Origin: an uncultured Dehalococcoidia bacterium
GTDB lineage: Bacteria; Chloroflexota; Dehalococcoidia; Lucifugimonadales; CATQGZ01
Reading direction: 5' to 3'
Length of the DNA: 64,000 nt
Assembly: GCA_958295685.1 (NCBI GenBank)
Contig: OY282365.1
Span: forward strand, 1,612,001-1,676,000
Numbering within the stretch: position 1 is the stretch's first letter; each line of letters begins with the position of its first letter. Shown here one piece after another: positions 16,297 through 25,045 of this stretch. Made by a program: the position numbers and the translations under genes. The notes below the pieces were generated by a model. That model saw nothing but the letters and a program-made list of their open reading frames with translations, made no database searches and was not told where the DNA came from.

Positions 16297-16375
16297 GTTT
16301 TCGCCGAAAACCCCAGACCCGCGCCCCCACTCATCCGCGTTTGCAGCCCAACGCCGCCGCGCTCAAGATGAGTGA
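16124..16375 (+). CDS. putative leaderless ORF across array B, abutting the ABC exporter gene
   Basis: An 83-codon reading frame starts at the ATG six bases after the element B -10 box, too close for a ribosome binding site, so any translation would be leaderless. It runs through the array and its TGA ends at 16375, immediately before the exporter ATG (TGAATG). The peptide is rich in P, T, N and R and resembles no family. Equivalent frames in the other array copies stop early, so coding is doubtful. A coupling or upstream-ORF role is possible. Confidence 0.25.
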   Translation: MTPTLSTNRRQPHPETCPTIAPELLRFRSTSVPQMPHVCSTNSNPQLRKWNKWNSLGQFSPKTPDPRPHSSAFAAQRRRAQDE

Positions 16376-18151
16376 ATGAGCATAATCTGGCGCGTATCCA
16401 AGTACGGATTCCGCTACCCGTGGCTCTTCGGCGGAGCCTACGCCATGAACATCGCCACTACCCTCTCCGCCCTGGCGATCCCTCCGCTGATAGGCAACGC
16501 GATAGACCGAGCCCTCGGCAACGGCCTCCGAACGGAAGTCCTGCTCGTCGGGCTGGCCATCCTCGGCGCCGGACTGCTCCGCGGGATATTCGGATATCTG
16601 CAGATATATCTGACCTACTCCATGTCCGGCGTGGTGGGGAGAGACCTCAGAGTCCAGCTGCTCGACAAGCTCCAGCAACTCAGCTTCGGCTTCCACGACC
16701 GCCGCCGTACCGGAGACCTGATGTCCAGGACCGTGGCCGACGTGGACGAGGTGAGCGGGTTCATGCAGACCGGCCTCATCCAGACCACTCGAACGGCCAT
16801 ATGGTTCGGGGTGGTCCCGGCCATCATGCTGGCGACGAACTGGCAGCTGGCCCTGATAGCCATGGCGTTCATGCCGCTGGCGACCTGGGTGCTGGCGTCG
16901 CTTGCGATCAAAGCCGACAGGAGATACGCCATCGCCCAGGCCGAGACTGGAAAGATGACGGCCGTTCTCCAGCAGAGCATCGTCGGTATGCGGCTGGCAA
17001 AGGCGTTTGGCGCACGCCAACACGAAGAATCTCGCTTCCGCTCGGCCTCCGCCGACGTCGCGCGAGCCAACTACCGCGCCGAGCAGGTGGGGGCGTCGCA
17101 CGAAACGATGGTGGTCTATCTGTTCGTCGCGGCCATGGGAGCCCTGCTCTGGTTCGGAGCGCGGGAAGTGGTCTCCGGTCAGCTCACCGAAGGCGAGCTG
17201 GCGATGTTCCTGCTCTACATGGCCCTGCTCCGCCAGCCGGTTCGGACATCCGGCTGGATCGTCGCCGACTTCGCCCTCACCAACGCCGCAGGCCGCCGAA
17301 TATTCGAAATACTGGACGCCGAATCACCGGTCATGGACCGCCCCGACGCCCGCCCTGCAGCCAACGTCCAAGGCCGAGTCAAGTTCGAGAACGTCTCGTT
17401 CGGCTACGACTCCCACTCGGAGGCCCTGCACGACGTCAACCTCGACGTCCAGGCTGGGCAGACCGTGGCCCTGCTCGGCGCCCCAGGCTCCGGCAAGACC
17501 AGCATCGTCCATCTGGTGCCCAGATTCTACGACGTGACCGCCGGCAGGGTGACCGTCGACAGCGTGGACGTCAGAGACCTCGGATTGAGCAGCCTCCGAC
17601 ACAGCATCGGCATCGTCCTGCAGGACGTCTTCATCTTTGGGGCATCCTTCAAAGACAACATATCCTACGGAACCGAGAATGTGACCCAGAACGAAATCGA
17701 AGAGGCGGCCAGAGTCGCGCAGCTGGACGACTTCATCAGCGGACTCCCCGAAAAGTACGAGACGCTGGTCGGGGAGCGTGGCGTGAAACTGTCCGGGGGC
17801 CAGAGACAGCGGCTCGCGATAGCGCGCACGATCCTCCTGGACCCCGCCATCCTGATACTCGACGACTCCACATCGAGCGTCGACGTCGAGACGGAACGCC
17901 ATATCCAACAGGCCCTCGCAGAGGTGGCCAGAGGACGCACGACGTTCGTGATCGCCCACCGACTGTCCACGGTCCGAAACGCCGACCTCATTCTCGTGAT
18001 GGACGGCGGCCGGGTCGCGGAGCGCGGCACGCACGAAGAACTGCTGAGCGCGGGAGGACTCTACCGGCGAATCCACGACCTCCAGCTGATGCCCCGGGAG
18101 GAGGACGTTCCGCTGGTGGACTCGCCGTCCCTGGAAGCAGGCGCGAAGTGA
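16376..18151 (+). CDS. ABC exporter half-transporter, degenerate-site subunit
   Basis: A 591-aa membrane-ATPase fusion. The six-helix transmembrane domain spans about 15-305 and the nucleotide-binding domain about 335-575. Walker A is GAPGSGKT (368-375) and the signature is canonical LSGGQ (472-476). The Walker B run ILILDDSTS has Asp497 where the catalytic glutamate normally sits. That substitution is typical of one half of heterodimeric exporters (TM287/288, BmrCD type). The GTG of the partner overlaps this stop (GTGA). Probable multidrug or lipid export; substrate unknown. No clear ribosome site precedes the ATG, so coupling to the upstream frame is possible. Confidence 0.9.
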   Translation: MSIIWRVSKYGFRYPWLFGGAYAMNIATTLSALAIPPLIGNAIDRALGNGLRTEVLLVGLAILGAGLLRGIFGYLQIYLTYSMSGVVGRDLRVQLLDKLQQLSFGFHDRRRTGDLMSRTVADVDEVSGFMQTGLIQTTRTAIWFGVVPAIMLATNWQLALIAMAFMPLATWVLASLAIKADRRYAIAQAETGKMTAVLQQSIVGMRLAKAFGARQHEESRFRSASADVARANYRAEQVGASHETMVVYLFVAAMGALLWFGAREVVSGQLTEGELAMFLLYMALLRQPVRTSGWIVADFALTNAAGRRIFEILDAESPVMDRPDARPAANVQGRVKFENVSFGYDSHSEALHDVNLDVQAGQTVALLGAPGSGKTSIVHLVPRFYDVTAGRVTVDSVDVRDLGLSSLRHSIGIVLQDVFIFGASFKDNISYGTENVTQNEIEEAARVAQLDDFISGLPEKYETLVGERGVKLSGGQRQRLAIARTILLDPAILILDDSTSSVDVETERHIQQALAEVARGRTTFVIAHRLSTVRNADLILVMDGGRVAERGTHEELLSAGGLYRRIHDLQLMPREEDVPLVDSPSLEAGAK

Positions 18152-19947
18152 GCGCTCAACCGATCGCGCTGGACGACCGCCGGGAACGGAGGCTCTACGA
18201 CCACCGAGTAGTCCTCAGACTGGCGCACTACCTGCGGGGACAGGAACGACTCGTCGCCCTCGCCCTGGCCTCGATTCTCGTCTACTCGGGAACCGTCGTC
18301 GCGCTGCCCTGGATGGTCAAGCTGGTGGTCGATTCCTACGTCAGGGAGCGGGACCTGGCCGCCATAGACATGGTCGGCGCGGCATATCTCCTCGTGGCTA
18401 CCCTGCAGTTCGCCATGGGCTATCTCCACCGCAGGCTCAACGTACTGGTCGGCCAGCGAGTCCTGGAGAACCTCAGAAACGACGCCTTCGCCCACCTCCA
18501 GCATCTCTCGATGTCCTTCTTCGACGCCAACGAGGCGGGCCGCGTGATGTCGCGGGTCCAGAACGACTCCAAAGAGGTCGAAGGCTTCGTCTCGATCGTC
18601 TTCAGTACCCTGGCCGACCTGCTCAGCATCATCGGCATCGTCGCGGCGATGTTCGTGATGAGTCCCACACTGACGCCCGTCGCTCTGATCGTCGTGCCCA
18701 TCCTCCTGGGCATGATGACGATCTGGCAGCGCCTGTTCCGAGAACCGGTGACGGAGACAAGACGCGCGCTCGCCGACGTCAACGCCCATCTCCAGGAAAC
18801 CATATCCGGGATCAGAGTGGTTCAGAGCCTCAACAGAGAGCGCGAGAACTCGCGCAAGTTTGCCGGAATAGCGAACGCCCACGTCGCCGCATGGCTCCGT
18901 ATGATCCGCTATCGAAGCATCCTCCCACCGTCGTTGACAATCGTGCAGGCCCTGGGAATCGCCCTCGTCGTGGCATTCGGGAGCGTCCTCGTGATCGGCG
19001 GCTCGATAGGAGCAGGCGTCGTGATCGCGTTCGCAATCTACGTCGAGCGCTTCTTCGAACCGCTCGGCAGCCTCCAGAGACGGTACGGCGGACTTCACGA
19101 ATCCATGGCCGCGGGCTCCCGCGTATTCGAACTCATGGACATCGAGCCCGACGTTGCCGAGAGGCCGGGGGCAGCAGATATGCCGACGCTCCGGGGAGAG
19201 ACGCGGTTCGAGAGCGTGAGCTTCGAATACCGGCCCGGCCTACCCATCCTTCGGGACGTCGACCTGTCGATCCGGGCCGGCAGCGCCGTGGCCATAGTCG
19301 GGCCGACCGGCGCAGGCAAGACCACGCTGGTATCCCTCCTCCTGCGCCTCTACGACCCGACACGCGGACGCATACTGGTGGACGGCCAGGATATCCGCGG
19401 CGTCAGGAGAGAATCGCTTGTGCGTCAGATGAGCATCGTCATGCAGGAACCCGTGCTCTTCACCGGCTCCATCAGAGAGAATATCCGCTACTGCCACGAA
19501 AAGGTGACCGACGAGGACGCCGAGCGGGCCGCCAGGGTCGTCGGCGCGCACGAGTTCATCGCCGCGCTGCCGGAAGGCTACGACACCCAGCTTCAGGAGC
19601 GCGGCGGCAACCTGAGCCCAGGACAGCGTCAGCTGGTCAGCTTCGCGCGGGCACTCGCCGCGGACCCCAGGATACTCGTGCTCGACGAGGCGACCGCCTA
19701 CGTCGACACCTACACCGAGATGCTGATACAGAGGGGCCTCCGAGAACTGCTCAGGGGCCGCACCTCTCTGGTCATCGCTCACCGACTCTCGACCGTCAGG
19801 AACGCCGACAGCATCGTCGTAATGGACGAAGGACGAATAGTCGAGCAGGGAACGCACGACGAACTCGTCTCCGCCCAGGGACTCTACGCAAGGCTTCAGT
19901 CCTACGGCGCCCAGCGGGCCGTAGAAGGCCGTCAGGGTCAGCCATGA
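18148..19947 (+). CDS. ABC exporter half-transporter, catalytic-site subunit
   Basis: 599 aa from a GTG at 18148. The transmembrane domain spans about 30-310. Walker A is GPTGAGKT (385-392), Walker B has D513 and E514 (catalytic Glu present), and the signature is altered to LSPGQ (489-493). A weakened signature here and an Asp at the catalytic position in the partner together build one degenerate and one active ATP site, as expected for a heterodimer. The frame is open far upstream (to 16372), but homology starts after the first gene. Element M1 begins 37 nt after the stop. Confidence 0.9.
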   Translation: MSAQPIALDDRRERRLYDHRVVLRLAHYLRGQERLVALALASILVYSGTVVALPWMVKLVVDSYVRERDLAAIDMVGAAYLLVATLQFAMGYLHRRLNVLVGQRVLENLRNDAFAHLQHLSMSFFDANEAGRVMSRVQNDSKEVEGFVSIVFSTLADLLSIIGIVAAMFVMSPTLTPVALIVVPILLGMMTIWQRLFREPVTETRRALADVNAHLQETISGIRVVQSLNRERENSRKFAGIANAHVAAWLRMIRYRSILPPSLTIVQALGIALVVAFGSVLVIGGSIGAGVVIAFAIYVERFFEPLGSLQRRYGGLHESMAAGSRVFELMDIEPDVAERPGAADMPTLRGETRFESVSFEYRPGLPILRDVDLSIRAGSAVAIVGPTGAGKTTLVSLLLRLYDPTRGRILVDGQDIRGVRRESLVRQMSIVMQEPVLFTGSIRENIRYCHEKVTDEDAERAARVVGAHEFIAALPEGYDTQLQERGGNLSPGQRQLVSFARALAADPRILVLDEATAYVDTYTEMLIQRGLRELLRGRTSLVIAHRLSTVRNADSIVVMDEGRIVEQGTHDELVSAQGLYARLQSYGAQRAVEGRQGQP

Positions 19948-19984
19948 CGCCGCGGCTCCGAAGCTCCTTGCCCGCGCTGAGCGG

Positions 19985-21025
19985 GAAACTGCTCAGACTC
20001 TCTGAGACCCAAAAGAGAGAATCCCTCTGGATTCTCCCCTCTGGCAGGGGATCAGGCAAGTACTGGTAGATGTACGGATGGACAGTCCAGGATTCTCCCC
20101 TCTGGCAGGGGATCAGGGCTTGTGACCACCACACGACGGCACGGCGCGGCCTGGGTTCTCCCCTCTGGCAAGGGATCTGGCCCACAGCGACGGCGAGACC
20201 GGCAAGGCATTCGGGTTCTCCCTTCTGGCAGGGGGTCCGGCACGCCGTCTCTCTCCTACTCCGCGGCGTGGGCGGTTCTCCTCTCTGGCAAGGCATCTGG
20301 CCCACAGCGACGGCGAGACCGGCAAGGCATTCGGGTTCTCCCTTCTGGCAGGGGGTCCGGCACGCCGTCTCTCTCCTACTCAACGACGAATTAGGGCAAA
20401 TCTCGGCTATGAGGCGGTTTCGCGAAGCCTATATCGGAGCCATCTTTTCTCCGCGGCGTGGGCGGTTCTCCCTTCTGGCAGGGGGTCTGGCACGCCGTCT
20501 CTCTCCTACTCCGCGGCGTGGGCGGTTCTCCTCTCTGGCAAGGCATCTGGCCCACAGCGACGGCGAGACCGGCAAGGCATTCGGGTTCTCCCTTCTGGCA
20601 GGGGGTCCGGCACGCCGTCTCTCTCCTACTCAACGACGAATTAGGGCAAATCTCGGCTATGAGGCGGTTTCGCGAAGCCTATATCGGAGCCATCTTTCTC
20701 CGCGGCGTGGGCGGTTCTCCTCTCTGGCAGGGGGTCTGGCACGCCGTCTCTCCCCTACTCAACGACGAATTAGGGCAAATCTCGGCTATGAGGCGGTTTC
20801 GCGAAGCCTATATCGGAGCCATCTTTTCTCCGCGGCGTGGGCGGTTCTCCCTTCTGGCAGGGGGTCTGGCACGCCGTCTCTCCTACTCCGCGGCGTGGGC
20901 GGTTCTCCTCTCTGGCAAGGGGGTCTGGGGGCTTTGCCCCCAGTTTCCAATGGGCGGGTGGGTGGGAAAACCAGCCGTCTGCTTATCAGGACTACCGGAA
21001 GACCTCATGAAGTCTGAACAGTTAC
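19985..21025 (+). mobile_element. M1: 1.04-kb TIR element with 12 hairpin repeats and an 8-bp target duplication
   Basis: Left end GAAACTGCTCAGACT (19985-19999) and right end AGTCTGAACAGTTAC (21011-21025) are imperfect inverted repeats. They are flanked exactly by CTGAGCGG at 19977-19984 and 21026-21033. Inside are 12 copies of a TTCTCCCCTCTGGCAGGGG-like hairpin, mostly about 60 bp apart. A segment of about 67 bp beginning AACGACGAATTAGGGCAAAT is repeated three times (from about 20382, 20631 and 20760). A strong hairpin CTGGGGGC-TTT-GCCCCCAG is at 20925-20943. No transposase is encoded; it looks non-autonomous (MITE-like). It fills the whole gap between the exporter and nth. Confidence 0.8.
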
Positions 21026-21092
21026 CTGAGCGGTCATCGCCTCTTGGGGTAGACTCCATGAAACGCCACCACCCGGAGAGGACTGGATAATC

Positions 21093-21788
21093 ATGGCCGG
21101 ATCGGGCGTCTCATCGGTACGCATACGGCGGAAGCACGTGCCCCCGTCCAGGATCATGGAATCCCTGGGGGCGGAGTACGGCCCAGTGCGGTGGGCCCCG
21201 CGCTACGACCCCGCCTCCGAACTGGTCTACACCATCCTGTCCCAGCACACGTCCGACGTCAACTCCCACAGAGCGTTCGGCAGCCTGATGAACCACTTCG
21301 GCTCAATCGAGGCCGTCGCGGACGCGCCAGTGGAAGAGATCGAAGAATCCATCCGCATGGGCGGACTTGCGAAGGTGAAGGCGCCGCGGATCAAGGAGAC
21401 GCTGCGGATAGTCCGCGAGAGGGTGGGATCATACGACCTCTCCTTCCTCGCCGAGATGCCCATGCCGGAGGCCAAGGCCTGGCTGAAGGACCTGCCGGGG
21501 ATCGGCCCCAAGACGGCCGCTATCATCCTCTGCTTCTCACTCGGAATGCCCGCCATGCCCGTGGACACGCACATCTACCGCGTCTCCAAAAGGCTGGGCC
21601 TGATCGGACGGAAAGTCAGCGCCGACGCTGCCCACGACATCCTGGAACCCATGGTCGAACCCGAAAGCGTCTTCGCCTTCCACGTGTATCTCATCCGTCA
21701 CGGCCGGGCCGTCTGCAAAGCCCGGCGCCCCCTGTGCAATCGGTGCGTCCTCGCATCCGGCTGCCCCTCTCGACCTCTCTTCGAGTAG
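21093..21788 (+). CDS. nth: endonuclease III-like DNA glycosylase/AP lyase
   Basis: A 231-aa HhH-GPD base-excision repair enzyme. The helix-hairpin-helix is LPGIGPKTA with catalytic K140. D158 in VDTH is the catalytic aspartate. The C-terminal 4Fe-4S ligands C208, C215, C218 and C224 have the normal C-X6-C-X2-C-X5-C spacing. Residues around 40-60 (LVYTILSQHTSDVNSHRAF) are the usual substrate helix with T replacing the common Q/S. It could be a close relative with altered lesion preference. Confidence 0.88.
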   Translation: MAGSGVSSVRIRRKHVPPSRIMESLGAEYGPVRWAPRYDPASELVYTILSQHTSDVNSHRAFGSLMNHFGSIEAVADAPVEEIEESIRMGGLAKVKAPRIKETLRIVRERVGSYDLSFLAEMPMPEAKAWLKDLPGIGPKTAAIILCFSLGMPAMPVDTHIYRVSKRLGLIGRKVSADAAHDILEPMVEPESVFAFHVYLIRHGRAVCKARRPLCNRCVLASGCPSRPLFE

Positions 21789-21933
21789 CCGCCCACGCAC
21801 TCATGTTTTGAACACAACCCATCCATTTGCTCAGAAAACGTGCCCGATTCCGCTTTGAGCGCTGAAAAACGCCCTGCTAACATCGCACCTGCATGGCTCA
21901 GAGCCGCTGGGAGCATCCGGAGGTACTGCGCTG

Positions 21934-22491
21934 ATGACCGTGCGAATCGTCAGTGGAAGGCTCCGGGGCAGGCGGCTCAATATCAACGAGGGAAAGGGCC
22001 TGAGGCCGACGACCGAGCGGGTCAGGGCGGCCATATTCTCTGTGCTGGGAGAGTCGGTGACAGGTGTGCGGGCGCTGGACCTGTTCGCGGGAACGGGGGC
22101 TCTGGGAATAGAAGCCCTCAGTCGAGGCGCGGACTCGGCCGACTTCGTGGAGTCCAACCGCCGCAGGGCGCGGCAGATCGGCCGTAGCCTGGACGAGCTG
22201 GGACTTGGAGAGAACGGCAAAGTCTACCAGGGCCGGGTGGAAGACACACTCCGAAGGCTGCACGGCAGATACGGACTGGTGCTGATCGGAGCCCCGTACG
22301 ACCTGAAGACCTGGGACATGCTGCTGGGAGAGATCGGCGGCGGGCTGGTGGACGCGGGCGGCGCGCTGGTAGCCGAGTACAGGCACGGAACGCCGCTGAA
22401 AGAACGCTACGGAGCGCTGGTGAGAAACGTGAGCAAGCGGTACGGCGATACGGGCGTCTCCGTTTATCGAGAGGACGGATCAGGTGGTTAA
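21934..22491 (+). CDS. rsmD: RsmD-like 16S rRNA (guanine-N2)-methyltransferase
   Basis: 185 aa. The N-terminus (RIVSGRLRGRRL then RPTTERVRAAIFSVL) and SAM motif LDLFAGTGALGIEALSRGA are classic RsmD. The catalytic motif IV, normally DPPY, reads GAPY (residues 119-122) in VLIGAPYD, so the acidic residue and first proline are lost. Its stop overlaps the coaD start by 8 nt; rsmD-coaD is a widespread pair. The family is certain, but activity at G966 is uncertain because of the altered motif. Confidence 0.85.
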   Translation: MTVRIVSGRLRGRRLNINEGKGLRPTTERVRAAIFSVLGESVTGVRALDLFAGTGALGIEALSRGADSADFVESNRRRARQIGRSLDELGLGENGKVYQGRVEDTLRRLHGRYGLVLIGAPYDLKTWDMLLGEIGGGLVDAGGALVAEYRHGTPLKERYGALVRNVSKRYGDTGVSVYREDGSGG

Positions 22492-22960
22492 GGCCATATA
22501 CGCCGGGGCGTTCGACCCCGTACACAACGGACACGTCGACATCGCGCGCCGCGCCTCGAGGCTGTTCGACTCCCTCGTCATAGGCGTGTACGACGCCCCG
22601 CCCAAGACGCTCATGTTCAGCGCCGCCGAGCGCGCCGACCTCTTCGAACGCTCCGTCCAAAATCTCCCGAACGTGGATGTCAGGCCATTCACCGGCCTGG
22701 CCACCGATTTCGCCCGCAGCGTCGGCGCAGCCTTCATCGTCAGGGGCCTCAGAGCAGGGGTCGACTTCGAGTCCGAATTCGAGATGGCCCTCATGTGGCG
22801 GCACCTGGCCCCGGACATCGACGTCGTCTCCATGATGAGCTCGCTCGACTACCAATTCGTCTACTCGAGCCGGATAAAAGAGGTGGTCATGCTGGGCGGC
22901 AGCGTAGACGCCCTGGTCCCCGCGCACGTCCGGGCGAAGCTCGACGAGAAGCAGCCGTAG
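22484..22960 (+). CDS. coaD: phosphopantetheine adenylyltransferase
   Basis: A 158-aa coenzyme A biosynthesis enzyme converting 4'-phosphopantetheine and ATP to dephospho-CoA. It has the nucleotidyltransferase motif GAFDPVHNGH near the N-terminus, RGLRAGVDFESEFEMA, and a C-terminal YSSRIKE motif in place of the common ISSTxxR. GTG start overlapping the end of rsmD. Length is normal for the family. Confidence 0.95.
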   Translation: MVKAIYAGAFDPVHNGHVDIARRASRLFDSLVIGVYDAPPKTLMFSAAERADLFERSVQNLPNVDVRPFTGLATDFARSVGAAFIVRGLRAGVDFESEFEMALMWRHLAPDIDVVSMMSSLDYQFVYSSRIKEVVMLGGSVDALVPAHVRAKLDEKQP

Positions 22961-23012
22961 CAGGGTGGAGAACGGTTCACCGACAGGTCTAAGACAACTG
23001 GGAGGAAACAGC

Positions 23013-23606
23013 ATGGACGTCGAATCTATCGTTGAAGAGATAGGGAACATAGTCGATGAGAGCACGCGGGTGCCGGGATTCCGGAACAAGCTGATGGTCG
23101 AATCGGACCGGCTCATGGCCCTGGAGGCGATGATCGGGAAATCGATGCCGGCCAGCATCCAGGAGGCCACGGCCGTCATCGCTCAGAAGGACAGCATCAT
23201 CAACCAGGCATACCTGGAGGCCCAGCGGATGAAGAAGGCGGCCGAACAGGAAGCCATGGGCATCTCCACGGCTGCCAAAGAGGAGCACGAGGCCAAGGTG
23301 GACGAGTCGGAGATCGTCGCCTCGTCCCAGACTAAGGCCGGGCAGATCCAGGACGGCGCCATGTCCGAGGCTCAGCAGATCGTCCAGGAGGCCCAGCGCA
23401 AGGCATACAGGATCATCAGCGAGGCCGAGGCGGTGGCCGAGTCCCGGATCGAGGGCGCCGACCAGTACGCCCGAGAGGTACTCTTCGGCCTCGAGGAGAA
23501 GGTCTCGGAGACGCTGGCTCAGATACGCAGAGGGATCGACTCGCTGAAGACCCGGGAGATCACCCGCAACGGCAGCAAGAGCGGCATCGCAGGCATCCGC
23601 GCCTAG
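23013..23606 (+). CDS. coiled-coil protein, DivIVA/ATPase subunit H-like
   Basis: 197 aa, almost entirely predicted helix, rich in A, E, Q and K with heptad character (AYLEAQRMKKAAEQEA; EAQQIVQEAQRKAYRI). Alanine-glutamate repeats of this kind occur in DivIVA-like and V-ATPase subunit H-like proteins encoded beside coaD in related bacteria; the role is unproven. GGGAGG precedes the ATG. It is convergent with the next gene, their stops overlapping by 4 nt. Confidence 0.6.
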   Translation: MDVESIVEEIGNIVDESTRVPGFRNKLMVESDRLMALEAMIGKSMPASIQEATAVIAQKDSIINQAYLEAQRMKKAAEQEAMGISTAAKEEHEAKVDESEIVASSQTKAGQIQDGAMSEAQQIVQEAQRKAYRIISEAEAVAESRIEGADQYAREVLFGLEEKVSETLAQIRRGIDSLKTREITRNGSKSGIAGIRA

Positions 23607-25042
23607 GAGCCGATGATGGAACGGTAGACCTCCCTGCCCTGCCGGAAGAGGTCTACCACCTCCCTACGCTGAGCGTCGGTGTAGAACCGCCCCTTGGTCC
23701 TCACCCAATCGAGCGACCGGTCTATCTCCGCGGCCAGCCACTCGGCCGCCGCCTTCCTGTCGGCGCAGTCCACGCCGGCCGTCACGTAGACCGGGCTCGT
23801 GTGCGCGAAGATCGGCTGCGCGAAGCTGTCCCGCCTGTCGCTTGACGCCCTCGCCGCCAGCCACCCGTCGCACGTCACCGGAACGTCGGCCTCCATCCGG
23901 CCTGCTGTCGATCCCTCCTCGAAGCTCTCGGCAGCCACGACCGCCCCGCTTCGCATCAGCTCCACCCGCTTCACCGGATAGTGGGACTCCCACTCCACCG
24001 AGACCCCGACCGACCGGCCCGGCGCGGCCGAAACCTCGCCTCCCGGTCCCTCTCCGTCGACAGTCAGACGAAGGGCAGGCCCGTTGGTGATGAAGGTCTT
24101 CCCTTCGCGCACCGCCTCGACCCATGCCTCGTAATCGAACGGCCCCCCGGTCTGCGCGTACACCCTATTCGCAGAGCAGACGAACCAGTCGGAACCCGTC
24201 GACGCGGGAAGCCTGATCCCGGCGTTGAGCATCCGGTAGTAGATGTCATACTCCTCGTCATCCCAGAAGGGGTCGAACAGGTTGAAGGCGTCCAGCTTCC
24301 CGAGCGCGGCGGCGACCGGCGCCTCCATGCCCCGCCCGTTGTGGCACCAGATCACCAGACCTCCCTGACGCCGCGCGTCGTCGCAGGCATAGCTCAGGGG
24401 CGGGTAGTCGGGATCGAAGGCGTCGACGAGCACGCCCCGGCTGACCGGCTCCACCACGTTGCGGACGTTGAGGAGCATGACGTGGCCGTACCCAACCTCC
24501 CACGGCGCGGAGTTGTGCCGATTCTCCTGCCCGCACTGGACGTAGTAATGCGTCGAGGACAGCTCGGTGAGCATCCCGGGCGGGTACCTATTCGTCGCGT
24601 AGGCCAGATCCCCGCGTCTCAGCACGCTCACGGCGGTCATCCTCAGGTCCTCGACTCTCGGATCGAGCCGTAGGCGGTCGTCAGGACGCTCCTCCTTCTC
24701 GTCATAATGGATGTGCGTGTTGCCGGGGTGCCATCCCTCCCCCGGCAAGCTCGACCACCGCTTCAGCGCCACGTCGACGGCCGCCGAGCCGCGAGACGGC
24801 GCGTCCACAGTGACCTGGGCGGGCGTGTACTCCGTGCCCCGCTCGACGACAACGCGGGTCTTGCCCCTCGGAACGTCCACGCTGAACGCGCCGTCCGAAT
24901 AGAAGAACGGGGCCCCCGTGCCAACCTTCAGGATGGCATCCGCCGGGTGAGCGAACCGCCCCTTGGAATCGACCACCTGAACCCGCGCCTCGATCCTATC
25001 GCCCGTATCCGCATCGACTATCGAGCCCGCCAGCACAGCCAC
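23603..25042 (-). CDS. CehA/McbA-type PHP-domain metallohydrolase
   Basis: 479 aa. An N-terminal carboxypeptidase-regulatory-like beta domain (about 1-95) precedes the PHP-like hydrolase, which starts at GNTHIHYDE (metal-binding HxH). Later HNGRGMEAP and ASTGSDWFV segments supply further metal ligands, as in CehA/McbA carbaryl-hydrolase-type proteins. GTG start with GGGGAGG just upstream. No signal peptide. The natural substrate of most members is unknown. It is 3 nt from the next gene in the same operon. Confidence 0.75.
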   Translation of the reverse strand: MAVLAGSIVDADTGDRIEARVQVVDSKGRFAHPADAILKVGTGAPFFYSDGAFSVDVPRGKTRVVVERGTEYTPAQVTVDAPSRGSAAVDVALKRWSSLPGEGWHPGNTHIHYDEKEERPDDRLRLDPRVEDLRMTAVSVLRRGDLAYATNRYPPGMLTELSSTHYYVQCGQENRHNSAPWEVGYGHVMLLNVRNVVEPVSRGVLVDAFDPDYPPLSYACDDARRQGGLVIWCHNGRGMEAPVAAALGKLDAFNLFDPFWDDEEYDIYYRMLNAGIRLPASTGSDWFVCSANRVYAQTGGPFDYEAWVEAVREGKTFITNGPALRLTVDGEGPGGEVSAAPGRSVGVSVEWESHYPVKRVELMRSGAVVAAESFEEGSTAGRMEADVPVTCDGWLAARASSDRRDSFAQPIFAHTSPVYVTAGVDCADRKAAAEWLAAEIDRSLDWVRTKGRFYTDAQRREVVDLFRQGREVYRSIIGS

Positions 25043-25045
25043 GCT

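Noticed and set aside
16372..18147. Upstream extension of the second ABC subunit to 1191 aa
   Set aside because: The extension is out of frame with the first transporter gene and is compositionally a shadow; homology begins at the GTG at 18148.
20925..20943. GGGGGC/GCCCCC hairpin as an intrinsic terminator
   Set aside because: The stem is strong but no T-run follows in any copy; treated as part of the mobile element, though it could still impede transcription.
20070..21017. Long open frames through M1, such as a 315-aa repetitive frame
   Set aside because: They follow hairpin and duplicated segments in several frames on both strands, with no ribosome site and no family resemblance; an artefact of GC-rich repeats.
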